This document shows, piece by piece, positions 48,049 through 57,523 of a stretch of DNA of 64,000 nucleotides. Origin of the DNA: RPRC01 sp034933285 (lineage in GTDB: Bacteria > Desulfobacterota > Desulfuromonadia > Geobacterales > Geobacteraceae); NCBI GenBank assembly GCA_034933285.1, contig JAYFNT010000005.1, forward strand, positions 124,001 to 188,000, read 5' to 3'. The position numbers and the translations under genes are program-made. The first letter of the stretch is position 1, and each line of letters starts with the position of its first letter. The notes beneath the pieces are model-generated. The model was not told where the DNA came from. It was given only the letters and a program-made list of their open reading frames with translations, and ran no database searches.

Positions 48049-49695
48049 ATGGGCAGGAAAATTTACGTAATTGGCCACAGAAACCCGGACACCGATTCCA
48101 TCGCATCGGCCATTGCATATTCGGAATTGATAAAACGGCAGGGAGACGACAGCGTTGTCGCGGCAATGGCCGGATCTCCCAATCCGCAGACGCGCTACAT
48201 ACTCGAGCGCCTTGGAATCGAACAACCGGTCTACCTGGCGGACGTGCACCCGAAGGTTTGCGACATAATCAATCCGCGGCCGGTCACCGCGACCGCGGGA
48301 ATGACCCTCAAGGAAGCGCTGGAGCTTTTCCATCAGCACAACATCCGGGTTCTGCCCGTGGTTGACGATAATAACGCGCCATGCGGACTGGTGTCACTGC
48401 TCAAGCTGTCCGAGAAATACCTTGTTGCCGGATCTGCGCGAAGCAGGTCTGTCGAAGCATCATTGAAAGACCTTGCCTTCTGTCTTGAAGGGACTTTTCT
48501 CACCGGCGCTCCTTGCACGGATGTCGAGCACCTGCAGCTGTTCGTAGGCGCCATGACAGAAGAATCCTTTACCAGCCGGATCGAGGGCTATGATCCGCGA
48601 AGCCTCCTGATCATGACCGGCGACCGCCGCACCATCCAGGAGGCTGCAATCGATATCGGGGTGCGCGTCCTGGTGGTTACGGGGGGGCTGGAAGTTGCCG
48701 GGCCGCTTCTGGATCATGCGCGGGAAAAAGACGTAGCCGTTCTTTCCACTCCCTGCGACACTGCTTCGGCTGCGGCCAAGGCCAGGCTGGCCGCGCCTCT
48801 CTCGTCTTTCGTCGAAACGAAGTTCGCCAGCATCGGGGTCGGCGAGCCGCTCGAACATCTCAGGTTGAAGCTGCTTCATTCAGGGGAACCGGCGGTGATC
48901 GCCGTGGAAGAGGATGGCACATTAGCCGGGATCGCAACCAAGTCATCCCTTCTCAAACCCCTTCCCCACGCACTGATACTGGTAGACCACAACGAGCTTG
49001 GCCAGGCAGTGCCAGGCGCCGATAAACTGGAGATCGTCGAGGTGATCGACCACCACAAGCTGGGCAACCCGCCGACCAGCCAGCCCATAACTTTCCTGGT
49101 CATGGCGGTGGGCAGCACCTGCACTGTCGTAGCTTCGCTCTACCGGGAAAAGGGCATCATGCCTGAACCTCCCATGGCGGCTCTGCTGCTGGCCGGCATA
49201 CTGTCCGACACCATAATCCTCAGGTCTTCGACCACCACCGGCCGCGACAGGGAAACGGCCGCATGGCTCGGGAGCCTGGCCGGCCTGGAGATTGCGGCAT
49301 TCGGCAGGGAGATCTTCACCTCCTGCAGCGGTTTTGCCGCCCATGGAACGCCGGACCGGGCAGTGCGTTCCGACTTCAAGCTTTTCCAGGTCGGCGAGAT
49401 CAATGTTGGAATAGGCCAGGTGGAAGTGGTGGGATTCGACGAATTCTTCGATCTTCAGGACAGGCTGCGCGAGACGTTGAAGAGTGTCAGGGAGGAGGGC
49501 CGGCTCCGGCTCGCGGGCCTCATGGTCACGGACATCTACACCGAAACCACCCTGTTCCTGACTGACGGGATGAAAGAGTTGGCCCATGTCATGGGCTATC
49601 CCCAGCTGGAGCCGCAACTTTACGAGCTCAAAGGGGTGATGTCCCGCAAGAAGCAGCTGGTGCCGCACCTTCTCAAGGTACTTGCTTCCCTGTGA
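48049..49695 (+). CDS. CBS-domain manganese-dependent inorganic pyrophosphatase (DHH family II)
   Basis: The 548-residue protein starts with VIGHRNPDTDSIASAIAYS, a family II pyrophosphatase/DHH motif. A regulatory insert (about 70-300) follows with two CBS domains (RPVTATAGMTLKEALELF, IGVGEPLEHLRLKLLH) around a DRTGG-like region. It then returns to the catalytic part with VEVIDHHKLGNPP (DHH) and a DHHA2 domain (VGIGQVEVVGF). CBS-PPases of this layout are controlled by adenine nucleotides. It hydrolyses pyrophosphate in the cytoplasm. GGGAG lies upstream of the ATG. Confidence 0.9.
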   Translation: MGRKIYVIGHRNPDTDSIASAIAYSELIKRQGDDSVVAAMAGSPNPQTRYILERLGIEQPVYLADVHPKVCDIINPRPVTATAGMTLKEALELFHQHNIRVLPVVDDNNAPCGLVSLLKLSEKYLVAGSARSRSVEASLKDLAFCLEGTFLTGAPCTDVEHLQLFVGAMTEESFTSRIEGYDPRSLLIMTGDRRTIQEAAIDIGVRVLVVTGGLEVAGPLLDHAREKDVAVLSTPCDTASAAAKARLAAPLSSFVETKFASIGVGEPLEHLRLKLLHSGEPAVIAVEEDGTLAGIATKSSLLKPLPHALILVDHNELGQAVPGADKLEIVEVIDHHKLGNPPTSQPITFLVMAVGSTCTVVASLYREKGIMPEPPMAALLLAGILSDTIILRSSTTTGRDRETAAWLGSLAGLEIAAFGREIFTSCSGFAAHGTPDRAVRSDFKLFQVGEINVGIGQVEVVGFDEFFDLQDRLRETLKSVREEGRLRLAGLMVTDIYTETTLFLTDGMKELAHVMGYPQLEPQLYELKGVMSRKKQLVPHLLKVLASL

Positions 49696-49745
49696 GGGCA
49701 AAGGAAAGCGTCGAGACTTTATCCTCAACGGAAAGGAGTTCCCCT

Positions 49746-50234
49746 ATGCCGGTATATGAATTCTACTGCAGCGACTGCCATACCATCTTCAATTTCATCT
49801 CCAGCCGTGTCGACACGGACAAGCGTCCCGCGTGCCCACGCTGCGGTAAGCCCGAGCTGGAAAGGCAGGTATCCAGGTTTGCCGTATCTTGCGGCCAGAG
49901 GGAAGATGCCGGCGATGAAATGCCCGATATGGACAACGAGAGGGCGGAACGGGCTATGGAAGCGCTGGCCGGCCAGATGGAAGGAATCGACGAAAACGAT
50001 CCGCGCCAGATGGCGGGTTTCATGCGCAAGCTTTCCGAGGCCACCGGAATGGACCTGGGTTCGGGACTGGAGGAAGCGATCCGGCGTATCGAGGCAGGGG
50101 AGGACCCGGAAAAGATCGAGGAAGAGATGGGGGAATTGTTTGGCGGTGACAACCCGTTTGAATCCGCGCAGGCAAAGGGGGGGAGGCGGAAAATCAGACC
50201 TCCGGACATAGACAACACGCTTTACCGGCTGTGA
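49746..50234 (+). CDS. FmdB-type zinc ribbon protein with acidic helical tail
   Basis: The 162-residue protein begins with the FmdB regulatory domain: MPVYEFYCSDCHTIF, then CPRCGKPELERQVSRF, i.e. two CxxC knuckles binding one zinc. The tail (about 60-162) is acidic and helical (RQMAGFMRKLSEATGMDLG, EEAIRRIEAGEDPEKIEEEM). Similar two-part proteins are widespread in deltaproteobacteria with unknown function. The ATG at 49746 follows AAAGGAG. It overlaps nothing and faces purC across a perfect hairpin. Confidence 0.82.
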   Translation: MPVYEFYCSDCHTIFNFISSRVDTDKRPACPRCGKPELERQVSRFAVSCGQREDAGDEMPDMDNERAERAMEALAGQMEGIDENDPRQMAGFMRKLSEATGMDLGSGLEEAIRRIEAGEDPEKIEEEMGELFGGDNPFESAQAKGGRRKIRPPDIDNTLYRL

Positions 50235-50266
50235 CGCGAAGCCCCGGAGGATTCCGGGGCTTCGCG
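50235..50266. terminator. Bidirectional hairpin between convergent genes
   Basis: A 13-14-bp stem (CGCGAAGCCCCGGA / TCCGGGGCTTCGCG) lies immediately after the zinc ribbon gene and before the purC stop. It lacks clear T-runs, so it may need help to terminate. Confidence 0.6.
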
Positions 50267-50274
50267 CATATGGC

Positions 50275-51156
50275 TCAGGCAGTGAGCCGCTCAAGCGCTT
50301 CGCGGTATTTTTCCGCCGTTTTCCGGATTATGTCTTCGGGGAGGCGCGGCGCCGGTGCTTTCTTGTTCCAGTCGAGCGTTTCCAGGTAATCCCGCAGGAA
50401 CTGCTTGTCGAAACTTGGCTGGGATGCTCCCGGCCGGTAGCCGTCCTTGGGCCAGAATCTGCTGGAATCAGGGGTCAGGCATTCGTCGATGATGATGAGT
50501 TCGTTGCCGGTCATGCCGAACTCGAACTTGGTGTCGGCTATGATGATGCCCCTGGCGTCGGCAATTTCCCTGGCTTTTCCGTAGATGTCGAGCGTGGCCC
50601 GTCTGGCCTGTTCGGCAACCGTTCTCCCGCACAACTCAACCATGCGTTCGAACGTGATGTTCTCGTCGTGGTCTCCCAGTTCGGCCTTTGTGGAGGGGGT
50701 GAAGATCGGGTTATCCAGGCGGCTCGATTCGGCCAGTCCGGCGGGCAGGGGTACTCCGCACACGGAACCTTTTTCACGGTATTCCTTCCAGCCGGAGCCG
50801 GCCAGGTAGCCGCGCACGATGCATTCAACGGGCAGGGGCCGGGCTTTTTTAACCAGCATGGAGCGCCCTTCCAGGACGGATGCGTACTTTCCGCATCCGG
50901 CGGGGAACTCTTTGACGTCAGTGCTGATGAGGTGATGGGGAATGATGTCTTCCATCTGCCTGAACCAGTAAGCCGAGATCTGCGTGAGAACCTTGCCCTT
51001 GCCCGGAATGCCTTCATTCATGATGACATCGAAGGCGGACATCCTGTCGGTCGTTACGATCAGCAGCGCCTCTCCCAGGTCATAGATGTCACGTACCTTG
51101 CCGCGCCCGGCAAGGGTCAGGTCGGGGAAGTCAGTAGTCATTACCGTTGTATCCAA
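50275..51156 (-). CDS. purC: Phosphoribosylaminoimidazole-succinocarboxamide synthase
   Basis: The 293-residue enzyme joins aspartate to CAIR in purine synthesis. It has GRGKVRDIYDLGEALLIVTTDR, SAFDVIMNEGIPGKG, ECIVRGYLAGSGWKEY, and GIIIADTKFEFG with DECLTPDSSRFW. This is the longer SAICAR synthetase form (about 290-300 aa) common outside the E. coli type. Located downstream of ppiD on the same strand but after a terminator. Confidence 0.95.
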   Translation of the reverse strand: MDTTVMTTDFPDLTLAGRGKVRDIYDLGEALLIVTTDRMSAFDVIMNEGIPGKGKVLTQISAYWFRQMEDIIPHHLISTDVKEFPAGCGKYASVLEGRSMLVKKARPLPVECIVRGYLAGSGWKEYREKGSVCGVPLPAGLAESSRLDNPIFTPSTKAELGDHDENITFERMVELCGRTVAEQARRATLDIYGKAREIADARGIIIADTKFEFGMTGNELIIIDECLTPDSSRFWPKDGYRPGASQPSFDKQFLRDYLETLDWNKKAPAPRLPEDIIRKTAEKYREALERLTA

Positions 51157-51197
51157 AATGGTATCTCCTTTTTCACGCTGTTACAGTAAAAATGAGG

Positions 51198-51223
51198 AAA
51201 GGATGCCTGGCGGCATCCTTTTT
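51198..51223. terminator. Intrinsic terminator between ppiD and purC
   Basis: Stem AAAGGATGCC / GGCATCCTTT with a 4-base loop. It lies 38 bases after the ppiD stop on the minus strand and before the purC start. Confidence 0.75.
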
Positions 51224-51261
51224 CTCCTTTACTTGTTCGGGGTATTCTTTCAAATGGGCGA

Positions 51262-52851
51262 TCAATCCCGTTCCAGCGCTGGGTTGACCTTTATCTTGTC
51301 CTTGTACTTGTCGAAAAGCCCCTGCATCCATTTCTGCAGCGCCTCCTGCTGAAGTCTCGGCAGTAAAGCCTGTTTTATCTGCTCCTTTTCCTTCTGAAAG
51401 GCAGCTGTGTCGGCTTCAGTGCGGCTCTTGAGACGAATCGCATACCAGCGGCCGTTGGCGGCAAAGGGTGATGCGGGCGCCGGAGAAGCTTTTGTCAGGC
51501 TGAAGCCGGCTTCCATGATTTCCGGTGCAGTGCCGATTCCCGGGATGGATCCCTTGTCCGAGTAGGAGAAGGGGCCGGTTTCCTGAAGGCTGCCGCCATA
51601 GTTTCCCTTGGCCAGCTTTGCCTGGGCATCTCTTGCAGTTGCAGCGGCCAGTTCTTTGGCTTCCGCTTCCACGAAGCCCTTTTCCACCTGGGAGCGGATG
51701 CTGGATAGCGGCGGCACGGATGCGGGTTTTCTCTCGGCGACCTTGAACAGGTAGACTCCGCGTCCTGTCTCCACCGGGCCTCCCAGGGCTCCCTGCTTGA
51801 GCATGAATGCTTTCTGGATCAGATTCGTTTCACCGGCCAGTGAGGCAGGCGGATTCTTTTGGGAAAACATGGCGGTGTCGTTTATCGGGGCCTTGAGCAT
51901 TCGTGCCGCGCCCTTCAGGTCGGCGGTCTTCATGTTTTTGTTCAGCGCATCAGCGGCTGCCTCGTAAGCCAGTTTCGCTGCCTTGAATCTCAGCGCATCC
52001 GCCCTGGCACGGTCCCTGACTTCATCGAACGGAAGTATGCCGTCTTTGCCCTGGTACCGGTCGAGATTCTTCTGGTAATAGGATTGGATCTCGTCGTTGG
52101 TGACGGATATGGATTGGGCCGCTTTTTCGGGAGTGAGAAGCACATAGGAAATGCTGATCTGTTCCTGGGTGCGGAATTCCTTTTCATGCTGCTGGAGGTA
52201 TGTATTCAACCCCTGGTCCGTGACCTTGACCCTGTTCCGGACATCCGCGGGCGAACAGGATACATAGTTGAGGTCGATGCGGTCGTGCTGTTTGCGAAAC
52301 GCCTTCAGTGCCTGCTCATCGGTAACCGAGACGCGCTCGGCCACTGCCTTGCGGGCCTTCATCATCAGGAGTTCATCCTTCTGGGCGGCCTCGAAAACCT
52401 GCGGGGTGATGCGGTTCATCCGCAGGACCTCTTCGTACTGCTGCTTGTCGAAAACGCCGTTTCTCTGGAATACCGGTATTGCCGCAATGGCGGCAACGAC
52501 TTCCTCTGCCGTCACCTTCAGCCCCATCCGTTTGGCTTCCTGTTTGATCAGGGTCGTGCCCACCAGGTTCTTGATGACCATGTTCCGGAGGCCCAGCTGC
52601 TTCTCCATTTCAGGAGTCAGCTGCTGGCCGTAAATCTGCTGGATGGAGTTCTTCGCCTGTTCGTATGCCCTGGAGTAATCCTCGTAGGGAATCTTCTCTC
52701 CATTTACTTTCAGGGCGTAGGTGGAACCTTTGAAACCTTCTTCACCCTCGCCCCAGATCAGAAAGATGGTACCCACGAAGGACAGGACTATGATGATGAA
52801 AACTCCTTTTATAATGATCGATGATTTATACTTCCGCATAATACCCAGCAT
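51262..52851 (-). CDS. ppiD: PpiD/SurA-like membrane-anchored peptidyl-prolyl isomerase
   Basis: The 529-residue product has one N-terminal membrane helix (IIIKGVFIIIVLSFVGTIFL), a SurA_N-like chaperone region (about 40-180, LRNMVIKNLVGTTLIKQEA) and a parvulin-like segment (about 245-380). It would help fold outer-membrane and periplasmic proteins at the inner membrane. I chose the ATG at 52851 (MLGIMRKYKSS), which has AGGAG 9 bases upstream and places the membrane helix near the start. It is divergent from mreB. The parvulin domain looks weakly conserved, so isomerase activity is not assured. Confidence 0.83.
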   Translation of the reverse strand: MLGIMRKYKSSIIIKGVFIIIVLSFVGTIFLIWGEGEEGFKGSTYALKVNGEKIPYEDYSRAYEQAKNSIQQIYGQQLTPEMEKQLGLRNMVIKNLVGTTLIKQEAKRMGLKVTAEEVVAAIAAIPVFQRNGVFDKQQYEEVLRMNRITPQVFEAAQKDELLMMKARKAVAERVSVTDEQALKAFRKQHDRIDLNYVSCSPADVRNRVKVTDQGLNTYLQQHEKEFRTQEQISISYVLLTPEKAAQSISVTNDEIQSYYQKNLDRYQGKDGILPFDEVRDRARADALRFKAAKLAYEAAADALNKNMKTADLKGAARMLKAPINDTAMFSQKNPPASLAGETNLIQKAFMLKQGALGGPVETGRGVYLFKVAERKPASVPPLSSIRSQVEKGFVEAEAKELAAATARDAQAKLAKGNYGGSLQETGPFSYSDKGSIPGIGTAPEIMEAGFSLTKASPAPASPFAANGRWYAIRLKSRTEADTAAFQKEKEQIKQALLPRLQQEALQKWMQGLFDKYKDKIKVNPALERD

Positions 52852-53040
52852 GTCTGTCTGCTCCTGTGGTCGGATAAATGGATTAAATACAATATGTAAC
52901 GGGTTGGCATAGTAATATAATCCGGGGGCAAAAGCAACCGGATTGTGTCCGTTTTTTCTTGCCACTGGTCACTGTTTTTGCTAACATTCACCCTTCAATG
53001 CATGTGGAACCAGTCCACTCTCGTGAGGAAGGGAACAGGG

Positions 53041-54084
53041 ATGTTCAAGATATTCGACTATTTTTTCGGAATGTTTTCCAATGACCTGGCTATAGACCTG
53101 GGAACGGCAAACACCCTCGTCTACCTGAAGGGCAAGGGTATCGTCGTGCGGGAACCTTCCGTTGTCGCGGTGCAGAAGGCTTACAGCGGCCAGCAGAAAG
53201 TCCTGGCGGTCGGCATGGAGGCGAAGAAGATGCTCGGCCGGACACCCGGCAGCATCACCGCCATCCGTCCCATGAAGGACGGCGTAATCGCTGATTTCGA
53301 CATCACCGAAGAGATGCTGCGGTACTTCATCCACAAGGTGCACAATCGCAAGACCCTGGTAAGGCCGCGCATCGTGATCTGCGTTCCGTCGGGGATCACC
53401 CAGGTTGAAAAGAGAGCGGTGAAGGAATCGGCGGAATCCGCCGGCGCCCGAGAAGTCTATCTCATCGAGGAGCCCATGGCCGCGGCGATCGGCGCCGGTT
53501 TGCCCATTACCGAAGCGAGCGGCAACATGATCGTCGACATCGGTGGCGGCACAACCGAGGTTGCGGTCATTTCCCTGGCGGGCATCGTTTATACGAAATC
53601 GGTCCGTGTCGGCGGCGACAAGATGGACGAAGCCGTGGTCCAGTATATCAAGCGCAAGTACAACCTGTTGATCGGCGAACGGATGGCCGAGCATATCAAG
53701 ATTGAGATCGGCGAAGCCTATCCGGGCAATTCCGTCCTTACCATGGAAGTAAAGGGGCGGGATCTGGTGTCGGGCATTCCGAAGACAACGGAGATCGATT
53801 CCAACGAGATCCGGGAAGCCCTTTCCGAACCGGTCAACGCGATCGTCGAGGCTGTGCGCATATGCCTGGAACGCACCCCGCCCGAGTTGGCGGCGGACAT
53901 CGTCGACAAGGGCATTGTGCTTGCCGGCGGCGGGGCCCTGCTTCGCAACCTGGACCTGCTGCTCAGGGAAGAGACCGGTCTGCCGGTCGTCATTGCTGAA
54001 GACCCGCTTTCCTGCGTTGTCCTCGGGTCGGGTAAGGTTCTGGACGAATTGAACCTTCTGCGCCGGGTGGCTATCAGTTCGTAA
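53041..54084 (+). CDS. mreB: Rod shape-determining actin homologue MreB
   Basis: The 347-residue protein shows MreB features throughout: the N-terminal SNDLAIDLGTANTLVYL phosphate-1 loop, GRTPGSITAIRPMKDGVIAD, MIVDIGGGTTEVAVISLAG and LAGGGALLRNLD. MreB filaments guide the elongasome with MreC, MreD, PBP2 and RodA, all encoded further downstream here. Before the conserved part lies MFKIFDYFFGMF, an amphipathic membrane-binding helix. The ATG at 53041 follows GGAAGGG. A hairpin follows the gene. Confidence 0.95.
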   Translation: MFKIFDYFFGMFSNDLAIDLGTANTLVYLKGKGIVVREPSVVAVQKAYSGQQKVLAVGMEAKKMLGRTPGSITAIRPMKDGVIADFDITEEMLRYFIHKVHNRKTLVRPRIVICVPSGITQVEKRAVKESAESAGAREVYLIEEPMAAAIGAGLPITEASGNMIVDIGGGTTEVAVISLAGIVYTKSVRVGGDKMDEAVVQYIKRKYNLLIGERMAEHIKIEIGEAYPGNSVLTMEVKGRDLVSGIPKTTEIDSNEIREALSEPVNAIVEAVRICLERTPPELAADIVDKGIVLAGGGALLRNLDLLLREETGLPVVIAEDPLSCVVLGSGKVLDELNLLRRVAISS

Positions 54085-54098
54085 CAAACGAGCCGGCG

Positions 54099-54138
54099 AA
54101 AAAGCCCCGATGGCGACTTGTGTCCCATGGGGCTTTCC
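54099..54138 (+). terminator. Intrinsic terminator after mreB
   Basis: Stem AAAGCCCCGATGG / CCCATGGGGCTTT with a loop of about 10 bases. It separates mreB from the heptose genes; the 250-base gap to gmhA holds nothing else I recognise. Confidence 0.65.
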
Positions 54139-54337
54139 GCTTGTTACTGCTTTTGCTATACGGCCTTGGAACCGGTTGCCTATACATGTTTCATGCCCTG
54201 CCTGTCAATGCCCGGTGCTGGAGACGAACACTTCCCGGGTCCGGAGTTATCAGCCGGTCCGGATGAGACCGTTTTTTACCGGGGATTTCCTGCCTTGCAC
54301 CACCAGGATTCCGCCACTGCTCAACGAGAGGTTTCAG

Positions 54338-54913
54338 ATGACCGATAACAGGATGCTTTCTTATTTCCGGGCACACCGGGAAGTAATGGAGGCTGTTGAG
54401 AGAAATTTGGGGCCGAAGATCGCCATGGCGGCCGGTGCGCTGGCAGAGGCGTTCCGTAACGGACGGAAAGTCTTGGTCATGGGGAACGGAGGTTCCGCCG
54501 CCGATGCCCAGCACCTGGCAGCGGAGATGGTGGGCCGTTTTCGCAGGGAGCGCCGGGCTCTTCCCGCAATAGCTCTGACTACCGATACATCGATACTCAC
54601 GGCTGTGGGGAACGATTACGGGTTTGATACGGTTTTCCGCCGGCAGATCGAGGCCCTGGCAGTTGAAGGTGATGTGGTCATCGGCATTTCCACCAGCGGG
54701 GAATCCCCAAACGTGGTTTCCGCGCTCAGCCTGGCACGGGAAATGGGATGCCGTACGATCGGCCTGCTCGGGAAAAACGGCGGGAAGATAGGCGGCATGG
54801 TGGACATCGACCTGACCGTTCCGGCTCAGGACACGCCCCGTATCCAGGAGGGTCACATTTTCATGATACATGTACTGTGTGATATGCTGGAGCAGGATTT
54901 GTTCGAGTCCTGA
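54338..54913 (+). CDS. gmhA: Sedoheptulose-7-phosphate isomerase
   Basis: The 191-residue SIS-domain enzyme makes D-glycero-D-manno-heptose 7-phosphate, the first step of ADP-heptose for LPS core. Features: VLVMGNGGSAADAQHLAAEMVGRF, TTDTSILTAVGNDYGFDTVF, GISTSGESPNVVSAL and IQEGHIFMIHVLCD. The ATG at 54338 has GAGAGG upstream. It is followed by a DHS-like gene, then hldE and gmhB, so the three other heptose enzymes are all in this cluster. Confidence 0.94.
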   Translation: MTDNRMLSYFRAHREVMEAVERNLGPKIAMAAGALAEAFRNGRKVLVMGNGGSAADAQHLAAEMVGRFRRERRALPAIALTTDTSILTAVGNDYGFDTVFRRQIEALAVEGDVVIGISTSGESPNVVSALSLAREMGCRTIGLLGKNGGKIGGMVDIDLTVPAQDTPRIQEGHIFMIHVLCDMLEQDLFES

Positions 54914-54997
54914 GAGCGCACCAGATATCCTGAGCGCATCAAGAAAGGCGTTATCCGCTACCCGGACCGCAAACCGCCAATCCGCGGGGGGGAATGA

Positions 54998-55969
54998 ATG
55001 AAATACAGACCGATGGATATGTCCGGGGTGAAAACCTACCCCATTGCCGACCGGTCCAACAAGGTGATCATGAAACGGGACGCTGCGCTGAAGGCCCGGC
55101 CCGGCATGACTGTCAGCCAGCTGCTCGGGTCCTTGCCTCCACAGCTTGCGGCACGGGATCTCGTGTCGGTGGTGGAAGCAGTGGCCTCCGCCCGTGCAGC
55201 GGGTAAACCGGTTGTAATGGCCATGGGCGCCCATGTGATCAAATGCGGACTTCAACCGGTCCTGAAGAGCCTCGTGGAGGCGGGTGCGATAACAGCATTC
55301 GCGGTCAACGGCGCTGTTGCCATACATGATTACGAAATTTCCCTTATCGGTGAAACGAGCGAAGACGTGGGGGCGGCGCTCCACTGCGGGCTGTTCGGCA
55401 TGGCCGAAGAAACGGGACGCGACATCAACCTCGCGCTGAAGGAAGGCGTGGCAAAGGGGCTGGGGTTCGGCGAAGCCCTGGGGAGCTTCATCGTCGACAG
55501 GGGAAACCCTTTCCGTGACCTGAGTCTGTTGGCAACATGCAGGGAGCATGACATTCCCGTCACGGTCCATGTGGCCATGGGGACTGATATCGTTCACCAG
55601 CATCCCACGGCTGACGGTTCGATCATCGGCCAGGCTTCCTATACCGATTTCCGGATACTTGCGTCAGTGCTGTCCGAACTGGGCGACGGCGGTGTGTACC
55701 TGAACGTCGGCAGCGCCGTCCTCCTCCCTGAAGTCTTCCTTAAAGCCCTTTCCATTGTTCAGAACCTCGGGTACGATGTGGACAACTTCACCACTGCCAA
55801 CTTTGACATGCAACAGCACTACCGGCCTCTGCAGAACGTCGTGAAGCGGCCCACGTCTGGCAAGGGGCGGGGATATACCATAACCGGCCACCATGAAATC
55901 ATGATCCCCCTGCTGGCCTGCGGTATTCTGGACAGGATGGCGGAAAAGCCAGCGGACAGCGAACGGTGA
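54998..55969 (+). CDS. Deoxyhypusine-synthase-like protein in the heptose cluster
   Basis: The 323-residue protein has MGAHVIKCGLQPVLKSLVEAG, AFAVNGAVAIHDYEISLIG, GTDIVHQHPTADGSIIG and GGVYLNVGSAVLLPEVFLKAL. The pattern resembles the deoxyhypusine synthase Rossmann fold, but the bacterium has no eIF5A substrate gene in view and the catalytic lysine region is not obvious. I therefore call it DHS-like with unknown substrate. It lies between gmhA (84 bases upstream) and hldE in the same direction, so a role in envelope or nucleotide-sugar metabolism is plausible but unproven. Confidence 0.6.
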   Translation: MKYRPMDMSGVKTYPIADRSNKVIMKRDAALKARPGMTVSQLLGSLPPQLAARDLVSVVEAVASARAAGKPVVMAMGAHVIKCGLQPVLKSLVEAGAITAFAVNGAVAIHDYEISLIGETSEDVGAALHCGLFGMAEETGRDINLALKEGVAKGLGFGEALGSFIVDRGNPFRDLSLLATCREHDIPVTVHVAMGTDIVHQHPTADGSIIGQASYTDFRILASVLSELGDGGVYLNVGSAVLLPEVFLKALSIVQNLGYDVDNFTTANFDMQQHYRPLQNVVKRPTSGKGRGYTITGHHEIMIPLLACGILDRMAEKPADSER

Positions 55970-56020
55970 ACAGTGGACAGATGCCGGAGGCTTCACTCAA
56001 ACTGCTTTCATGGAGTAACG

Positions 56021-57487
56021 ATGGATCGTAGGAACGCGGAATCCATATTTGCCAGGGCCGGGAAGGTCCGCGCTTTGATTGTCGGAGACCTGATGCTCGA
56101 CGAGTATCTCTGGGGCAGGGCCGAGCGGATATCCCCCGAGGCGCCGGTCCAGGTCGTGGATGTGCGGCGTGAAGACCTGCGGCTGGGCGGCGCGGGGAAC
56201 GTGGCGAACAACCTGGTCGCGTTCGGATGCATGGTTTCCATCTGCAGCGTGATCGGCGGCGATGAAAACGGGGCGCATCTCAGGCGCGCTTTTGCCGGCA
56301 AAGGGGTGGATGTGTCCGGCGTGTTCGAGGACCCTTCCCGCATGACCAGCAAGAAAACACGGGTCGTGGCCTCCAACCAGCAGATCGTGCGCATCGACCG
56401 GGAAACACGGGAGGACATAGGCGCGGAATTCGAAGAAAGGATTCTGGATTACGTCCGTGACCCGGCCAGGCACTGGGACATAATTCTGGCCTCCGATTAC
56501 GGCAAAGGCGTGCTTACGCCAAGAGTCCTTTCCGGGCTGGTCGCCGCGGCCCGGGACCGGGGCATCAGCGTCGTGGTGGATCCCAAGGGGAATGATTACG
56601 GCAAATACAGGGGCGCTACGATCATCACTCCGAACAGGAAAGAGGCGGAGGCGGCATCCCGCATTCCCATCGTCGACGATCAAAGTCTTGCCGTCGCCGC
56701 GGAAACCCTGCTCGCCGCGGGAGATTATAAGGCCGTCCTCATAACCAGGAGTTCCGAAGGAATGTCCCTGTTCCTCAGGGATGGCAGCTCAACGCATATA
56801 CCGACTGTTGCACGGGAGGTATACGATGTGACCGGTGCGGGTGATACGGTGGTGGCACTGCTGGGGCTTGGCCTTGCCTGCGGCCTGGCCTTCCACGAGT
56901 CCGCACGACTGGCCAACGTGGCGGCGGGAATCGCGGTGGGCAAGGTCGGAACTTCAACGGTCCTTCCCGGGGAGATTGTCGGTTCCATACGCCACGAGCA
57001 CCAGGACAGCGATATCAAGATCAAGAACCTGGACGTTCTTGCCTCCATCATCGAGGAGGAGAAGCGGCAGGGGAAACGGGTTGCCTTCACCAACGGCTGT
57101 TTCGACCTTCTGCATGTCGGGCACGTGAAATATCTGCAGAAAGCCAGGACTTTCGGTGATCTCCTGGTGCTGGGCCTCAACAGCGACGCATCGGTCCGGC
57201 GTCTCAAGGGAGAAAAACGCCCCCTCATCGGCCAGAACGAGCGGGCACATATCCTTGCTGCCCTCGATTGCGTGGATTACGTGGTCATTTTCGACGAGGA
57301 TACCCCCATGAATCTCCTGGAGACCCTTCGCCCCCACGTGCTGGTGAAGGGCGGCGATTACACACCCGAGCGGGTGGTGGGCAAGGACCTGGTGGAATCC
57401 TACGGCGGCAGAATCGAGCTGGTGAAGTTCGTGGACGGCAGGTCCACCACCGGCATTATCGAGAAGATCCTTGAAAATTACAGCTGA
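56021..57487 (+). CDS. hldE: Bifunctional heptose-7-phosphate kinase / heptose-1-phosphate adenylyltransferase
   Basis: The 488-residue fused enzyme has a ribokinase-type domain (about 1-330: LIVGDLMLDEYLWGRAERIS, GGAGNVANNLV, YDVTGAGDTVVALLGLGLA) and a C-terminal nucleotidyltransferase (about 350-488: FTNGCFDLLHVGHVKYLQKA, KRPLIGQNERA, GRSTTGIIEKI). It phosphorylates heptose 7-phosphate and then adds AMP after GmhB acts. The ATG at 56021 follows GGAGTAAC. gmhB follows after 36 bases. Confidence 0.95.
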   Translation: MDRRNAESIFARAGKVRALIVGDLMLDEYLWGRAERISPEAPVQVVDVRREDLRLGGAGNVANNLVAFGCMVSICSVIGGDENGAHLRRAFAGKGVDVSGVFEDPSRMTSKKTRVVASNQQIVRIDRETREDIGAEFEERILDYVRDPARHWDIILASDYGKGVLTPRVLSGLVAAARDRGISVVVDPKGNDYGKYRGATIITPNRKEAEAASRIPIVDDQSLAVAAETLLAAGDYKAVLITRSSEGMSLFLRDGSSTHIPTVAREVYDVTGAGDTVVALLGLGLACGLAFHESARLANVAAGIAVGKVGTSTVLPGEIVGSIRHEHQDSDIKIKNLDVLASIIEEEKRQGKRVAFTNGCFDLLHVGHVKYLQKARTFGDLLVLGLNSDASVRRLKGEKRPLIGQNERAHILAALDCVDYVVIFDEDTPMNLLETLRPHVLVKGGDYTPERVVGKDLVESYGGRIELVKFVDGRSTTGIIEKILENYS

Positions 57488-57523
57488 CAGCGCGCGAAGG
57501 TTCCTGACAACAGGAGCTTGTCG

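Noticed and set aside
52981..54087. A 368-codon minus-strand frame opposite mreB
   Set aside because: Shadow of mreB, rich in Asp, Arg and His without any motif.
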